Shown piece after piece: positions 26,707 to 38,455 of a stretch of DNA of 64,000 bases (positions are counted from its first letter, which is position 1; the number at the start of each line of letters is the position of its first letter). The notes under the pieces were generated by a model. The model made no database searches. It was given only the letters and a program-made list of their open reading frames with translations, and was not told where the DNA came from. Source of the stretch: Labilithrix luteola (GTDB lineage Bacteria; Myxococcota_A; Polyangia; Polyangiales; Polyangiaceae); the NCBI RefSeq assembly GCF_001263205.1, contig NZ_CP012333.1, positions 8,041,501 to 8,105,500 on the forward strand, read 5' to 3'. Position numbers and translations under genes: made by a program.

Positions 26707-27627
26707 ATGTCGCGTCTGCTCTTCAGCATTCCGTCGTACGCGTATCTCGAGCCGGCCATTCTCGCGGCAGGCAACTTCCAGCGGGGCGAAACGGAGCGGA
26801 AGTACTTTCCAGACGGCGAACGCTACCTTCGCATCCTGACGGAGCTCTGGGGGCGCGACGTGGTCGTGCTCGGCGGAACGCCCACCGACGTCGATTGGCT
26901 CGAAGTGTTCGATCTCGCGAGCGGGATCGCTCGGGCCGGCGCGCGCTCGCTCGCGATCGTCATGCCGTACTTCGGCTACGCAACGATGGAGCGAGCGGTG
27001 CGCCCCGGCGAGGTCGTCGTGGCGAAGTCGCGCGCAAGGTTGCTCTCGTCGATCCCCGCGCCGGAAGGTGGCACGCGCGTCTTCCTCTTCGACCTCCACA
27101 CGGACGGCATCGAGTTTTACTTGGATGACCGCGTCCTGACGCGCCACATCTATGGTGCGCCGCTCGTTACCAAGAAGATCCAGGAGCGCATGGGGGCGAC
27201 CCCGTTCGTGCTCGGAGCATGCGACGCAGGCCGCGCGAAGTGGGTGCAGAGCCTGGCCCGCGACCTCGGCGTCGAGCCGGCGTTCGTCTACAAGCGGCGC
27301 GATCCTGCGAGTGGAAGCACGGCCGTGACGGGGGTGAATGCCGACGTGCGCGGCCGCGAAGTCGTGGTCTACGACGACATGATTCGCACCGGTTCGTCCT
27401 TGATTCAGGCCGGAAAGGCCTACCTGGCGGCGGGCGCAACGAAGGTTCACGCGATCGCGAGCCACCTCGTCCTTCCGGGCGACGCTCTCGACAAACTGCA
27501 TGCGTCGAACGTGTTTGCGTCGATTATGGGAACCGATTCCCATCCGGGGAGTCAGAAGCTTCCGAAGGCCGACATCGTGAGCATTGCCCCGCGCCTCGTC
27601 GAATGCATCGACGCCGTAGGGCACTGA
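26707..27627 (+). CDS. Ribose-phosphate pyrophosphokinase-like protein
   Basis: A 306-residue member of the PRPP synthetase family, which makes PRPP from ribose 5-phosphate and ATP for nucleotide, His and Trp synthesis. It has the duplicated phosphoribosyltransferase fold. The first domain begins FSIPSYAYLEPAILAAGNF. The catalytic region has the metal loop FDLHTDG. The ribose-5-phosphate loop is YDDMIRTGSS, where most Prs have DDMIDTGGT. The PYFGYATMERAVRPGE stretch fits the flexible catalytic loop, with fewer Arg/Lys than in the housekeeping enzyme. These changes suggest a divergent class, and it may not be the main Prs of the cell. Confidence 0.85.
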   Translation: MSRLLFSIPSYAYLEPAILAAGNFQRGETERKYFPDGERYLRILTELWGRDVVVLGGTPTDVDWLEVFDLASGIARAGARSLAIVMPYFGYATMERAVRPGEVVVAKSRARLLSSIPAPEGGTRVFLFDLHTDGIEFYLDDRVLTRHIYGAPLVTKKIQERMGATPFVLGACDAGRAKWVQSLARDLGVEPAFVYKRRDPASGSTAVTGVNADVRGREVVVYDDMIRTGSSLIQAGKAYLAAGATKVHAIASHLVLPGDALDKLHASNVFASIMGTDSHPGSQKLPKADIVSIAPRLVECIDAVGH

Positions 27628-27663
27628 CCGCGGACGATTCATCTCGAACACGAAGGCGCTGGA

Positions 27664-28734
27664 ATGAAAAACGACATGCTGCGGGGGACGACGCTCGGGT
27701 GCCTGACGAGTCTCGCCCTCCTGGCGTGTGGTCGGAACACGGCCCCGAGCGCTGACCTGCCGAAGGCCGCCGTCGATGCGTCGCCGGTCGTGGCTCCGGA
27801 GGCGACGGCGGACGCCGCTGCCGCGTGGTCTCCGCCGCTTCCGCCGGGCGCCGCCACGTGTGCGGTGGATGGCGATGCCGGAGCGGCGGGTCTTTCGTGT
27901 TTCGAGTTCGTGTCGGCGAGCGACGCGTTCCGCTGGGTGCTCGGCTATGACCCGGCGATCGTCGCCATCGGCGAAGCGCACGCGCAGAAGGGCACCGAAG
28001 AGGTGGCCTCGGCGACGAAGCGCTTCACGGATGCGATGCTTCCTGCGCTCGAGGGACGCGCGAGCGATCTCCTCGTCGAGGCATGGGCCGGCGATCCGCG
28101 CTGCCAGAAGGAAGTGAAGCAGGTCGCGAGCGCACAGGCGCCCGTTCGTCAGGCGCAGGCCGAGAGCAATCCGAACGAGTACGTGGCGCTCGGCACGCGC
28201 GCGAAGGCGATCGGGATCCAGCCTCACTTGCTCCGTCCGAGCTGCGACGATTATGCGGGCCTCGCGGATGCCGGCGCGGACGTCATTTCGGCTTCTCTCG
28301 ACCTCATCAAGCGATTGACGCAGGCCGACGTAACGGCGCTGTACAAAAGAAATCTCGCGGGTGACGGCAAGCTCGTCGTCACGTACGGCGGCGCCATGCA
28401 CAACGATCTGTCGCCCTCCGAGAAGCTCGAAGGCTACAGCTTCGGGCCCGAACTGTTCACGCTGTCGGGCGGTCGTTACGTCGAGCTCGACTTGATCCCG
28501 CCCGAGTACGTGAAAGAGACGGACGTCTGGCAGAAGCTCCCTTGGTTTTCGGCCTGGCAGGCTCGCAAGGCGAGTCCCGCCACGAGGGACAAAGTGACGC
28601 TCTACCGCCTCGCTGCGCCGCTTGGAGGCAAGGATTGCAGGCGCACCGGTTGTGCACCGACGGACCACGCATTCGTACTCGTGTTCGCAGGCGCGAGCGC
28701 GGGCGAGGACAAGCAGGGACGCTCGAAGAAGTAA
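27664..28734 (+). CDS. Lipoprotein, EreA/ChaN-like fold
   Basis: A 356-residue lipoprotein (lipobox LALLAC near residue 22). A Pro/Ala-rich linker runs to about residue 65. The core has the pattern YDPAIVAIGEAHAQKGTEE and, later, LVVTYGGAMHND. The two motifs, an E-x-H after a hydrophobic strand and a G-x-x-H-N after another, match the EreA/ChaN superfamily, in which these residues form an active or haem-binding site. The relation is by motif only. It starts 36 bases after the PRPP synthase-like gene. The product is probably a periplasmic enzyme or binding protein of unknown role. Confidence 0.6.
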   Translation: MKNDMLRGTTLGCLTSLALLACGRNTAPSADLPKAAVDASPVVAPEATADAAAAWSPPLPPGAATCAVDGDAGAAGLSCFEFVSASDAFRWVLGYDPAIVAIGEAHAQKGTEEVASATKRFTDAMLPALEGRASDLLVEAWAGDPRCQKEVKQVASAQAPVRQAQAESNPNEYVALGTRAKAIGIQPHLLRPSCDDYAGLADAGADVISASLDLIKRLTQADVTALYKRNLAGDGKLVVTYGGAMHNDLSPSEKLEGYSFGPELFTLSGGRYVELDLIPPEYVKETDVWQKLPWFSAWQARKASPATRDKVTLYRLAAPLGGKDCRRTGCAPTDHAFVLVFAGASAGEDKQGRSKK

Positions 28735-28804
28735 CGACGAAGCACGGTCGTTGGACGAAATTGGGGTTGAAAACCTCCCGTCCGATCCGTGAGGCTTCGT
28801 ATCC

Positions 28805-31384
<2,580 letters not shown>

Positions 31385-31394
31385 AGCGTTCGCG

Positions 31395-31426
31395 GTCGGC
31401 TCGAGGGACATGCTCCCCGAGCCGAC
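31395..31426. terminator. Hairpin after glgP, no T tract
   Basis: A perfect 9-bp inverted repeat (GTCGGCTCG at 31395-31403, CGAGCCGAC at 31418-31426) with a 14-base loop follows the glgP stop. There is no T run, so it may only slow the polymerase or protect the 3' end. Confidence 0.5.
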
Positions 31427-31516
31427 GAGCGCTGCGGTGGCCTCGAGATGGGCCGCGCGCGCGGCGCGCTGAGCGCACGTCTTCGAGTTGGTATCCCGTT
31501 TGAATCGGCGAAGGGG

Positions 31517-31945
31517 ATGGCCATTCGGAGAGTGCTCATTGCCGTCGACGAAAGCCCCATTGCGGTCAACGCGGCCAAGGTCGGCGTGGAGCTCGCTCAG
31601 TCGCTCGCCGCAGAGCTCGGATTCGTTCACGCCATCGAACGCTGCGAGGGTTACACGCCCGGCTGCCCGAGCGCCGAGCTTCTCGCGACGGCATCCGACG
31701 ACGCCAAGAAGCTGATTGAACAGCTGGCGTCGAACATGGGGAACATCCGCGCGGTGGTCTCGTTCGTCCCAGTCGGCAAGCCTGCGGAAGAGATCGTCAA
31801 GACCGCCGGCGCCTGGCCTGCCGACGTCATCGTCCTCGGCAGCCACGGCCGTTCGGGCCTCAAGCGCGTCCTTCTCGGAAGCGTTGCCGAAGGCGTTCTC
31901 CGCCACGCGATGTGCCCCGTCCTGGTCGTGCGCGCGCCCGACTGA
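31517..31945 (+). CDS. Universal stress protein (UspA family)
   Basis: A 142-residue single-domain UspA-type protein. It starts MAIRRVLIAVDESPIAV, with the typical first strand and Asp. The ATP-binding signature G-2x-G-9x-G-S is present near the C-terminus: GSHGRSGLKRVLLGS, followed by VLRHAMCPVLVVR. ATP-binding Usp proteins act as stress-linked switches. The start at 31517 is supported by the family N-terminus; a strong ribosome site is not obvious. The frame also stays open upstream to 31448, but that sequence is not Usp-like. Confidence 0.92.
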   Translation: MAIRRVLIAVDESPIAVNAAKVGVELAQSLAAELGFVHAIERCEGYTPGCPSAELLATASDDAKKLIEQLASNMGNIRAVVSFVPVGKPAEEIVKTAGAWPADVIVLGSHGRSGLKRVLLGSVAEGVLRHAMCPVLVVRAPD

Positions 31946-31970
31946 GGGACCAAGGTCTTCGGTGTCGGGC

Positions 31971-32387
31971 TCAGTCGACAGCCTCGTGGTCCGTCTCTGG
32001 CTCGCCGCCTCGCGTCGTTCGGTCGCCCGCGGGCAGGAGCTCGTCGAGCAAGAAGAACATCTCCATTTCCGCCGGCGCGACCTCTCCGTCCGACGCAATC
32101 GCACGCAAGGCGACCTTGCGAACCAAACCTGCGAGCTCGCTCGGCACGCCGTTCGGGTCGATGTCCTCGGGCTCGGGCGGACGCTTCAACAATCCCGTCA
32201 CGGCAGGGGCATCCACCTCGAGACCCAGCTCGCGTGCGAGGTCGAGAAAGAAGCTGCGCTCCGAGCTTTCGATGCGATGGTCCGCCCAAAGGAACGAGGC
32301 CGCGAAGCGGAGAACGTGGAGGGGAGCGTCGGGAATCGATCGAGGGAGTGACATCGTCTGCATGAGCCGCCCCACTGCAGCGGCCAT
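31971..32387 (-). CDS. TerB-like protein
   Basis: A 138-residue helical protein with the pattern of a TerB/DjlA-type tellurite-resistance domain. One acidic motif, ASFLWADHRIESSERSFFLDLA, and a second, ALRAIASDGEVAPAEMEMF, each read like a D-G-x-[IV]-x-x-x-E unit in this family, which binds metal ions through acidic residues. The C-terminal tail is acidic. The exact start is uncertain (ATG at 32387, or 32363/32354). It is convergent with the universal stress protein gene, 25 bases away. The role is probably stress-related, but no ter operon is present. Confidence 0.7.
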   Translation of the reverse strand: MAAAVGRLMQTMSLPRSIPDAPLHVLRFAASFLWADHRIESSERSFFLDLARELGLEVDAPAVTGLLKRPPEPEDIDPNGVPSELAGLVRKVALRAIASDGEVAPAEMEMFFLLDELLPAGDRTTRGGEPETDHEAVD

Positions 32388-32578
32388 GCCCTTCGGCGCG
32401 CCGCCATTTCGTCAGCGATTTCGTGATCGGCTTCGGTTCCAACCTGGCCGCGCCAGTTTCGACGGTGGCCTGGGCCATGGGACCCATGGCCTTCGCCGGC
32501 GCGTCACGCGACGCTCGGCCCACCCTCGACGGACCTTCGCCGCATCGTCGTCGCCCAGCCGCGTCTTAGCTTCTTGGC

Positions 32579-33289
32579 ATGAAGTTCGTAGCGTTCGGGG
32601 CGGCGGGCCGTGCGCGAGAGACGGCGCTGCTCGTCTGTCTTGCCGCCGCGTGTGCCTCCACGAGCCTTGGCTGTGGAAAACGCAAGCCGCCGCCCGCCTC
32701 CTCGACGGTGATCTCCTCGGCCGCGCTGGAAGACCCGCGCGAGCACGGCTTCGAAGGAGAAGTCGACGTCGTCGTCGAGCGACCTCTCGCGGCCCCCGTG
32801 ACGGGACACTTCGTCGTCAAAGGGAATCGCGCGCGAGCCGACATCCTCACGGTCAGTCACGCGGTGTACGACCTTGCGGCGCGCCGCGCGCGCTACTTCG
32901 ACGATGCTCGCTACACCTACTTCGACGGTCCGCTGCCGGACGAGCTCGCGTCGCCGAGCGGTGCGAGTCCGCTCGTCAGCGCAGGCCGCGAAGAGACGCA
33001 TGCCGGCATCGGGTGTGACGTCTGGCGATCCGTGGCGCCGCGAGGTCCAAGCTTGGAAATTTGCCTGCCGAAGGCCGTCCCGGCGCCGCGCGCGTTCTCG
33101 TGCGCCGCGGCGCTGCCGCTGCTCGAAACGGGAGTGCTCGTCCCGTCGTGTCGTTCCGATGTCTCCGGAGCCGGTGAGTCGAAGTTCTCCGTCACGCGGA
33201 TCGTTCCTCGTCCCGTCCCGAACGAGGTCTTCGCGACGCCACGCGGCTACCGCGAAAAGTCGAGAGTGCGACGCGACGTCGTCGAGTGA
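32579..33289 (+). CDS. Lipoprotein of unknown function
   Basis: A 236-residue lipoprotein (lipobox SLGC near residue 32). After a linker there is a beta-rich domain (GHFVVKGNRARADIL, DLAARRARYFDDARYTYFDG). Four cysteines in the second half may form disulfides. The domain's order of strands, with a short motif HFVVKGNR, recalls DUF4412-type proteins, but this is only an impression. It begins 70 bases upstream of the DUF2079 gene start and could share its transcript. Confidence 0.65.
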   Translation: MKFVAFGAAGRARETALLVCLAAACASTSLGCGKRKPPPASSTVISSAALEDPREHGFEGEVDVVVERPLAAPVTGHFVVKGNRARADILTVSHAVYDLAARRARYFDDARYTYFDGPLPDELASPSGASPLVSAGREETHAGIGCDVWRSVAPRGPSLEICLPKAVPAPRAFSCAAALPLLETGVLVPSCRSDVSGAGESKFSVTRIVPRPVPNEVFATPRGYREKSRVRRDVVE

Positions 33290-33359
33290 CCCGAACGAGG
33301 CGTGCCCGTCGACGCGGTCGGCTTGTTTCGTTCGGCGCGGCAGAGTAGACATCTGCGCA

Positions 33360-35327
33360 ATGGCACGGGGAAATGCGAGTTTTGCAGCAAACGTCCGTCG
33401 CTGGATGACACCCGGCGCGGGGATCGCCGTCGCGAAGATCGTCGCCGGCGCGTACGCGGCGGGGGCCTTCGCATTCTTCGCCACGAGGCCGGCCGACGTC
33501 CTCGATCGCGCGGTCGTCTCGAACGCCCTGAACGATGCCGAGCAGCGCAGTCTGTCGCTGACGCTCGCGATAGCGCTTGCGACTGCGGTCGCCTACATTC
33601 TCTTGTTCGCGTTTCGAGGGCGCAAGGCCGAGGATCCGACGCGCGCGCTGGTGGATGCGTCACACGAGCCGTTCTTGCTTTCGCCGCTCGCCGTCTGGCC
33701 GCTCTACGAAGCGCACGTCGATCTCCCGGTACGACTGATTTGCATCGTGGTGATCGGCGGCCTCACCGTGTGGTCCGTGTACTCGTTTGCGACCCAATCG
33801 CCGCGTGGCAAGGCGCTCGATGCTCTCGACGGCCCATGGATCAGGCGTGCAGGTCCGTGGATCGCGCTGGCGATGGGGCTGGGTCACGCGCTGTTGATGA
33901 TGCCCTTGTCCCTGGCCAGTATCGACACACTCTTCGCAGGCTGGGACATCGCTATTTTCACCCAGATGCACTGGAACATCATCACTTCGGGTGTTCCGGC
34001 GACGTCGATGTACAGCAACGACGTCATCAATCACTATGGCGCTCATTTTTCGCCGATCGATCACCTGACGGCGCTCGCGTACTTCTTTCACCAGACGCCG
34101 AAGACGCTCCTCGTCATCCAATCCCTCGCGCTCGGCCTCGCGCCTTTGCCGACTTACCTGCTTGCAGAGCGGCTCACGAAGAAGCCGGGCGTCTCGCTAC
34201 TGCTCGCCGCGGGCTTCGTGCTCAACCCGGCGACCTACGGCATCTTCCTGCACGAGTACCACGAGATCTGCTTGTTCGTGCCGATGATGCTCGGCCTGAT
34301 TTGGGCCATCGAGGTCGGACGCATGCGTCTCGCGTGGGTCCTCGCCGTGCTGATCCTGTCGATTCGTGAGGATACTCCCGCGTATGTCGCGGTCTTCGGC
34401 GCTTACCTGTGGCTGCTTGGCAATCGACGAGCGTTCGCGACGAAGCTCATGGTCGTTGCAGCGATCTATCTCGCGGCCGTCCACGTCGTCTTCATGCCAG
34501 CCCTCCGCGGCACGGCGCCTTATGTCTTCGACGATCGGTACCTCGGGCTTCTTCGCGCAGGGACCACGGGCAAGGGGGCGATGATCGGCACGATCGTGAC
34601 GAACCCGGCCTACACGCTTCGCTACATCGTCGCGTCGCTCGAGAAATGGGAATACGTCGTCGAGATCCTCATCCCCGTCGCCTTCATGCCCATCTTCGGG
34701 CGGCGAGCGCTGTTGCTGCTGGTGCCGGGCTTCCTCTTCAGCATGCTGTCGTCGTTCACGGCCCAGTACGACATTCATTTTCATTACGCTGCGCCGGTCC
34801 TGCCTTTTCTTTACGTCGTCACCCTTGCCGGTCTCGTTCGATTCGACGACCGGATGCAGCTCGCGCTCGTTGTGGGCGCATTCGTCTCCACGTGTCTTCT
34901 CGGCGGGAAGGTCGGGGTGAATCCCGTCCTGAACCCGCGCACTGCACAAGCGACGCTCGACGCGCGTATCGGCAGGTACGGCGATGACGCGCGGGCGATC
35001 CGCGCGGCGGTCGCTCAGGTTCCCCCCGACGCATGCGTTCGCGCAACCGGCCACCTCCTCACTCCGATCGCGCACCGGAAGGGCGCGTTCATCGTGCCGT
35101 GGGGCAAGTTCTGCGATTGGGCGCTCATCGACATCGACGCGTCGAATCTGCCCTCGTCCTGCCAGAGCGAGCGTGCCTACCTGCTCGAGCACCTCCGATC
35201 GAACGAGTTCGGGGTGGTCTACGGCGATCGAAATGTCGTGCTCATCGGCCGAGGCAAGCCGACGACTCGCAATGCCGAGTACGTTGCACGCCTCGAGGCG
35301 ACGCTGGACGCGCCCTGCACTCGATGA
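33360..35327 (+). CDS. DUF2079 polytopic membrane protein
   Basis: A 655-residue inner-membrane protein with about 12-14 transmembrane helices. It belongs to the DUF2079 family, distantly like glycosyltransferase family 39/PMT proteins. The family motif is visible as TQMHWNIITSG (first outer loop), HYGAHFSPIDHLTALAY and FLHEYHEI. A soluble C-terminal part (about residue 520 to the end) contains PDACVRATGHLLTPIAHR and is outside the membrane. Some members are thought to use polyprenyl-phosphate sugars, without direct proof. The start is ATG 33360. The frame is open upstream, but that overlaps the previous gene and is not conserved-looking. Confidence 0.88.
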   Translation: MARGNASFAANVRRWMTPGAGIAVAKIVAGAYAAGAFAFFATRPADVLDRAVVSNALNDAEQRSLSLTLAIALATAVAYILLFAFRGRKAEDPTRALVDASHEPFLLSPLAVWPLYEAHVDLPVRLICIVVIGGLTVWSVYSFATQSPRGKALDALDGPWIRRAGPWIALAMGLGHALLMMPLSLASIDTLFAGWDIAIFTQMHWNIITSGVPATSMYSNDVINHYGAHFSPIDHLTALAYFFHQTPKTLLVIQSLALGLAPLPTYLLAERLTKKPGVSLLLAAGFVLNPATYGIFLHEYHEICLFVPMMLGLIWAIEVGRMRLAWVLAVLILSIREDTPAYVAVFGAYLWLLGNRRAFATKLMVVAAIYLAAVHVVFMPALRGTAPYVFDDRYLGLLRAGTTGKGAMIGTIVTNPAYTLRYIVASLEKWEYVVEILIPVAFMPIFGRRALLLLVPGFLFSMLSSFTAQYDIHFHYAAPVLPFLYVVTLAGLVRFDDRMQLALVVGAFVSTCLLGGKVGVNPVLNPRTAQATLDARIGRYGDDARAIRAAVAQVPPDACVRATGHLLTPIAHRKGAFIVPWGKFCDWALIDIDASNLPSSCQSERAYLLEHLRSNEFGVVYGDRNVVLIGRGKPTTRNAEYVARLEATLDAPCTR

Positions 35328-35671
35328 AGGCCACGGCGAATCTCCTCCGCCTCGAGGCGCTCGCTCCCAAATCGCGCGGCGCATTTCGGAACGCCTGAGG
35401 CCGCTTGGCTACGCGCACTTCCGTGCGAATTCGTTCACACGCGATCCACCGGGGCGCGACGGCTTGTTGGACGCCACCGCGGCGCAACGGTGTCGATGAC
35501 GCTCGACAACGATGGCGCAGGGGGCGGAACGCAGGCGACACGACGGGGGGAGCTGGCTACCGCATCAGAGAACCGCAAATGCGAATCGAGAAGTTCGACC
35601 GGTCGTCGAACAATGGAAGATGAACGCCAGGCTCGAGGTCGTCTCGGACACGAGCGTCCTCGCGATCGCCT
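35328..35671. other. Convergent intergenic region
   Basis: A 344-base gap between the DUF2079 gene and the convergent propeller lipoprotein gene. A 7-bp hairpin (GTTCGAC / GTCGAAC, 35593-35611) might act as a weak end for the minus-strand gene. No gene-like frame, repeat or RNA gene was seen. Confidence 0.5.
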
Positions 35672-37282
35672 TCAGGGGATGTCGACGGCGTAGATGCCGG
35701 GGTTGCTGCCCGCACGTGTGTAGATGAAGCGCTTGCCGGAGAAGCCCCACGCGTTCGGGATGACTTCTTTGGCGATGGGCAGTGACAGCGTCGTGTTCAC
35801 GTTGACGTGCGCTACGGAGACGAGGACGTTGCCGTCCGTATCGAGAGCCGCGTCGCCGGCGGCGATGATGGAGTTGGTGCCCGGAATGGGGACGCCGCCG
35901 GGGGACCCCTTGGCGAGGATGATCTCCGTGCCACCGGTCATCGGAAGCGCCTTGAGCACGCCGCTCAAGAGCCCGTTGGCGTCTTCGACGACATCCGAGA
36001 CGTAAAAGACGTGGGTTCCGTTGCCGTCGAGCCCGCTGAGCGTGACCGACGCGGTCGACACGAGGTCCTGCGTGCTCTGGTTTTCGCTCGACGTAGTGAT
36101 GGTGCGAAGGTCGACGAGGCCGTTGTTCCCTGCCGGATCGAGCGAACGGAAGATGAGCCGGTCGCCCGTCGGTGTGCGCGTGAGGAAGGACTTCACGATC
36201 GTCGTCGTGAGCGTCTTGGCTGGGCCGGTGCCGTTGCCTCGTTTCACCGCCGTGCCCGTGGCGTAGATGGCCGTACCGTCGTCGAGCAGGTAGCCATCGA
36301 CCACGCCGGTCTCGAGGGCGGTGACGGCACCCGTGGCCGGCGCCGTGGCCACGTCGAGGATGCGCCCTTGGCCGGCTCCTGCGCCGATCACGAACACCTT
36401 GGTGCCCGTCGTGTTCGCGTACCAGAGCGGCTTCGTCGCGGAGAGCGCGATGGTGTTGTTGGCGTTGTTCGCGGCGTCGAGCCGTCTCACCGCTCCTGCG
36501 CCGTCGACCGAGACGATGCGTGCCGCCGTGGAGTTCGGTGAGCCGACGGTTTGCACCGAACAGAACGCCGCGAAGAGGGTGGTGCCGACGAAGCCCACGT
36601 CTGGGAAGCACTCGCTCGTGGGGAAGTCGAGCGAGTAGTTGCCCTGGAGCACGGCGGTCGCCGAAGGAGCGTCCGAGCCCGTCACCGCCACGTTCGTCGT
36701 CTTCGCGCTTCCGGCGACCGAGAACGCTACGCGGCTGCCGTCCTCCGAGGCCCAGAAGAAGCCGTCGATCGAGCCGCTCGCCACCGCGGTCTTCGCGCCG
36801 TTCGCCTTCGTCCAGAAGTTCACGGTGCCGATGCCGCTCGCGTTGATTGCGGTGTACCACCACACGGCCCCGCCACTGATTCCGTAGTCCTCCTCGCCGG
36901 TGAGGTCCATGGCGATTACCGTGGGCGAGCCGCCGCCGACGGGCACGGCCTCGAGCGAGAGCGATTGTGCGCCGGAGAAGAGGTAGACGGCCATTGGCGT
37001 GCTGCCGGTGGTCACCCCGAGCAGCTGAGTCGTCCCGTTCCTGAGCGTGACGGATCCGAGGCCGTTCGTGCCCGGATCGTCGTCGCCGCTCGTTGGACCC
37101 TTCCCGCCGTCCTTGCCCGTGCTGCCGCCCGCACCGTCGCTTGGCGTCCTTTCGGTGCCGGGATCCTCGCCGTTCGCGTTGGCCTTGGCGCCAACCACTG
37201 CATTCGAATCGGAGCTACATGCCGAGATCGCACACAGGAAACCAAATGCCGAAATGGACGAAATCAGCACTGCGAGACGCAT
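35672..37282 (-). CDS. Secreted beta-propeller-like lipoprotein
   Basis: A 536-residue lipoprotein (lipobox AISAC) with a Gly/Asp/Pro/Ser linker of about 50 residues. It is followed by a series of short beta-strand modules: SVTLRNGTTQLLG, GGAVWWYTAINASG, GSRVAFSVAGS, LWYANTTGTKVFVIG, GDRLIFRSLDP. These are spaced about 40-50 residues apart like TolB/WD40 propeller blades, and end in KRFIYTRAGSNPGIYAVDIP. The family was not recognised. The start at 37282 has GAGGAGAGG upstream. Probably a cell-surface or periplasmic scaffold of unknown partner. Confidence 0.75.
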   Translation of the reverse strand: MRLAVLISSISAFGFLCAISACSSDSNAVVGAKANANGEDPGTERTPSDGAGGSTGKDGGKGPTSGDDDPGTNGLGSVTLRNGTTQLLGVTTGSTPMAVYLFSGAQSLSLEAVPVGGGSPTVIAMDLTGEEDYGISGGAVWWYTAINASGIGTVNFWTKANGAKTAVASGSIDGFFWASEDGSRVAFSVAGSAKTTNVAVTGSDAPSATAVLQGNYSLDFPTSECFPDVGFVGTTLFAAFCSVQTVGSPNSTAARIVSVDGAGAVRRLDAANNANNTIALSATKPLWYANTTGTKVFVIGAGAGQGRILDVATAPATGAVTALETGVVDGYLLDDGTAIYATGTAVKRGNGTGPAKTLTTTIVKSFLTRTPTGDRLIFRSLDPAGNNGLVDLRTITTSSENQSTQDLVSTASVTLSGLDGNGTHVFYVSDVVEDANGLLSGVLKALPMTGGTEIILAKGSPGGVPIPGTNSIIAAGDAALDTDGNVLVSVAHVNVNTTLSLPIAKEVIPNAWGFSGKRFIYTRAGSNPGIYAVDIP

Positions 37283-37439
37283 TCGGGACCTCTCCTCGTC
37301 GACCTGAAGACAGCCGTCGCGCACGCGCGGTTGGGCTGCGAGGCGCGTCACGTAGCACCGTTTTCGGACTGACGCCGCTTCGATACCGTCTCGTCATCGC
37401 GTCGACGCACGCGGCGACGGACCGAACGCACGAACGTTC

Positions 37440-38405
37440 CTATTTCTCTTTCTTTCGCGTAGGCGCCGTTCGCGTGCGGCCGTCCGTGGCGGCATAGTCG
37501 GCGAGCTGCTCGGCGAGGAATTCGTAGAGCAGGCGGACGCGGCGGCTCGTCTTGAGGTCTTCGTGCATGACGAGCCAGGCCTCGAAGCCGACGTCGAACT
37601 CGCGTGGCAGCACGCGAACCAGCGCATCACGTCGAGCGGGGGCATGAAGGCAGACCCCGATGCCGAAGCCGTTCCGGACGGCCGCGTATTGCCCGAGATA
37701 GCTGTCGCAACGAAGCGCGTAGTCGTCGCGCGACGTGGGTAGCGCATAGCGCTCGCCGCGGCGTAGAAACACCTCGCTGTCGAATCCGACGAGCGCGTGC
37801 GTCTGGAGGTCCTCGAGGCGCCGCGGCTTCGTGCGGCCTTCGAGATAGCTCGGATGGGCGTAGAGCCCGATGCCGATCGCGCCGACCCGCCTGGCGAGGA
37901 GCGACGCCTGCGTCGGGCGGAAGAGGCGGACGGCGATGTCGGCCTCGCGCCGCAAGAGATCCTCCGCTCGAGTCGAGAGGACGACCTCGATGGCGATGCG
38001 TGGATGGGCCTTGCGGAAGTCGGCGAGCATCGGAATCACCACCTCGATGCCGACGAGCTCGCTCGCCGTCAGCCGAATCGAGCCGACTTCGTCCTCCATC
38101 TGGCCCGAAGCCGTGCGTACGAACGCCTCGGCGGCGGACGCCATGTTCTCGGCGTGAGGAACGAGGTCGAGCGCGGTGCCCGTGGGCGTGAGTCCGCTCG
38201 GCGAACGCGTGAACAGGGCGATACCGAGCTCGCGTTCGAGGGCATCGACGTGGCGTCCGACGGTGGGCTGCGTCAGGGAGAGCTCACGTGCGGCGGCCGA
38301 GAGAGTCCCATGTCGAACCACGGCGAGGAACGAGCGGTAGAGCTCCCATGCCGGCGTTCGCGTGACGGCGCGCTCGGAGCGTTCGAGGGGCATACATCCA
38401 TGCAT
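37440..38405 (-). CDS. LysR-type transcriptional regulator
   Basis: A 321-residue regulator. The N-terminal winged helix-turn-helix reads FLAVVRHGTLSAAARELSLTQPTVGRHVDALERELG (residues about 26-61), and the rest is a type 2 periplasmic-binding-like effector domain. LysR proteins commonly control the gene on the opposite strand, here an oxidoreductase with a start 51 bases away. The C-terminus is basic and Arg/Thr/Lys-rich. The start may be ATG 38405 or ATG 38393. Confidence 0.93.
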   Translation of the reverse strand: MHGCMPLERSERAVTRTPAWELYRSFLAVVRHGTLSAAARELSLTQPTVGRHVDALERELGIALFTRSPSGLTPTGTALDLVPHAENMASAAEAFVRTASGQMEDEVGSIRLTASELVGIEVVIPMLADFRKAHPRIAIEVVLSTRAEDLLRREADIAVRLFRPTQASLLARRVGAIGIGLYAHPSYLEGRTKPRRLEDLQTHALVGFDSEVFLRRGERYALPTSRDDYALRCDSYLGQYAAVRNGFGIGVCLHAPARRDALVRVLPREFDVGFEAWLVMHEDLKTSRRVRLLYEFLAEQLADYAATDGRTRTAPTRKKEK

Positions 38406-38455
38406 AGCCGATCTGCCTAACTACGCAATTTCGATTCGTCTGCGCATACACCACG

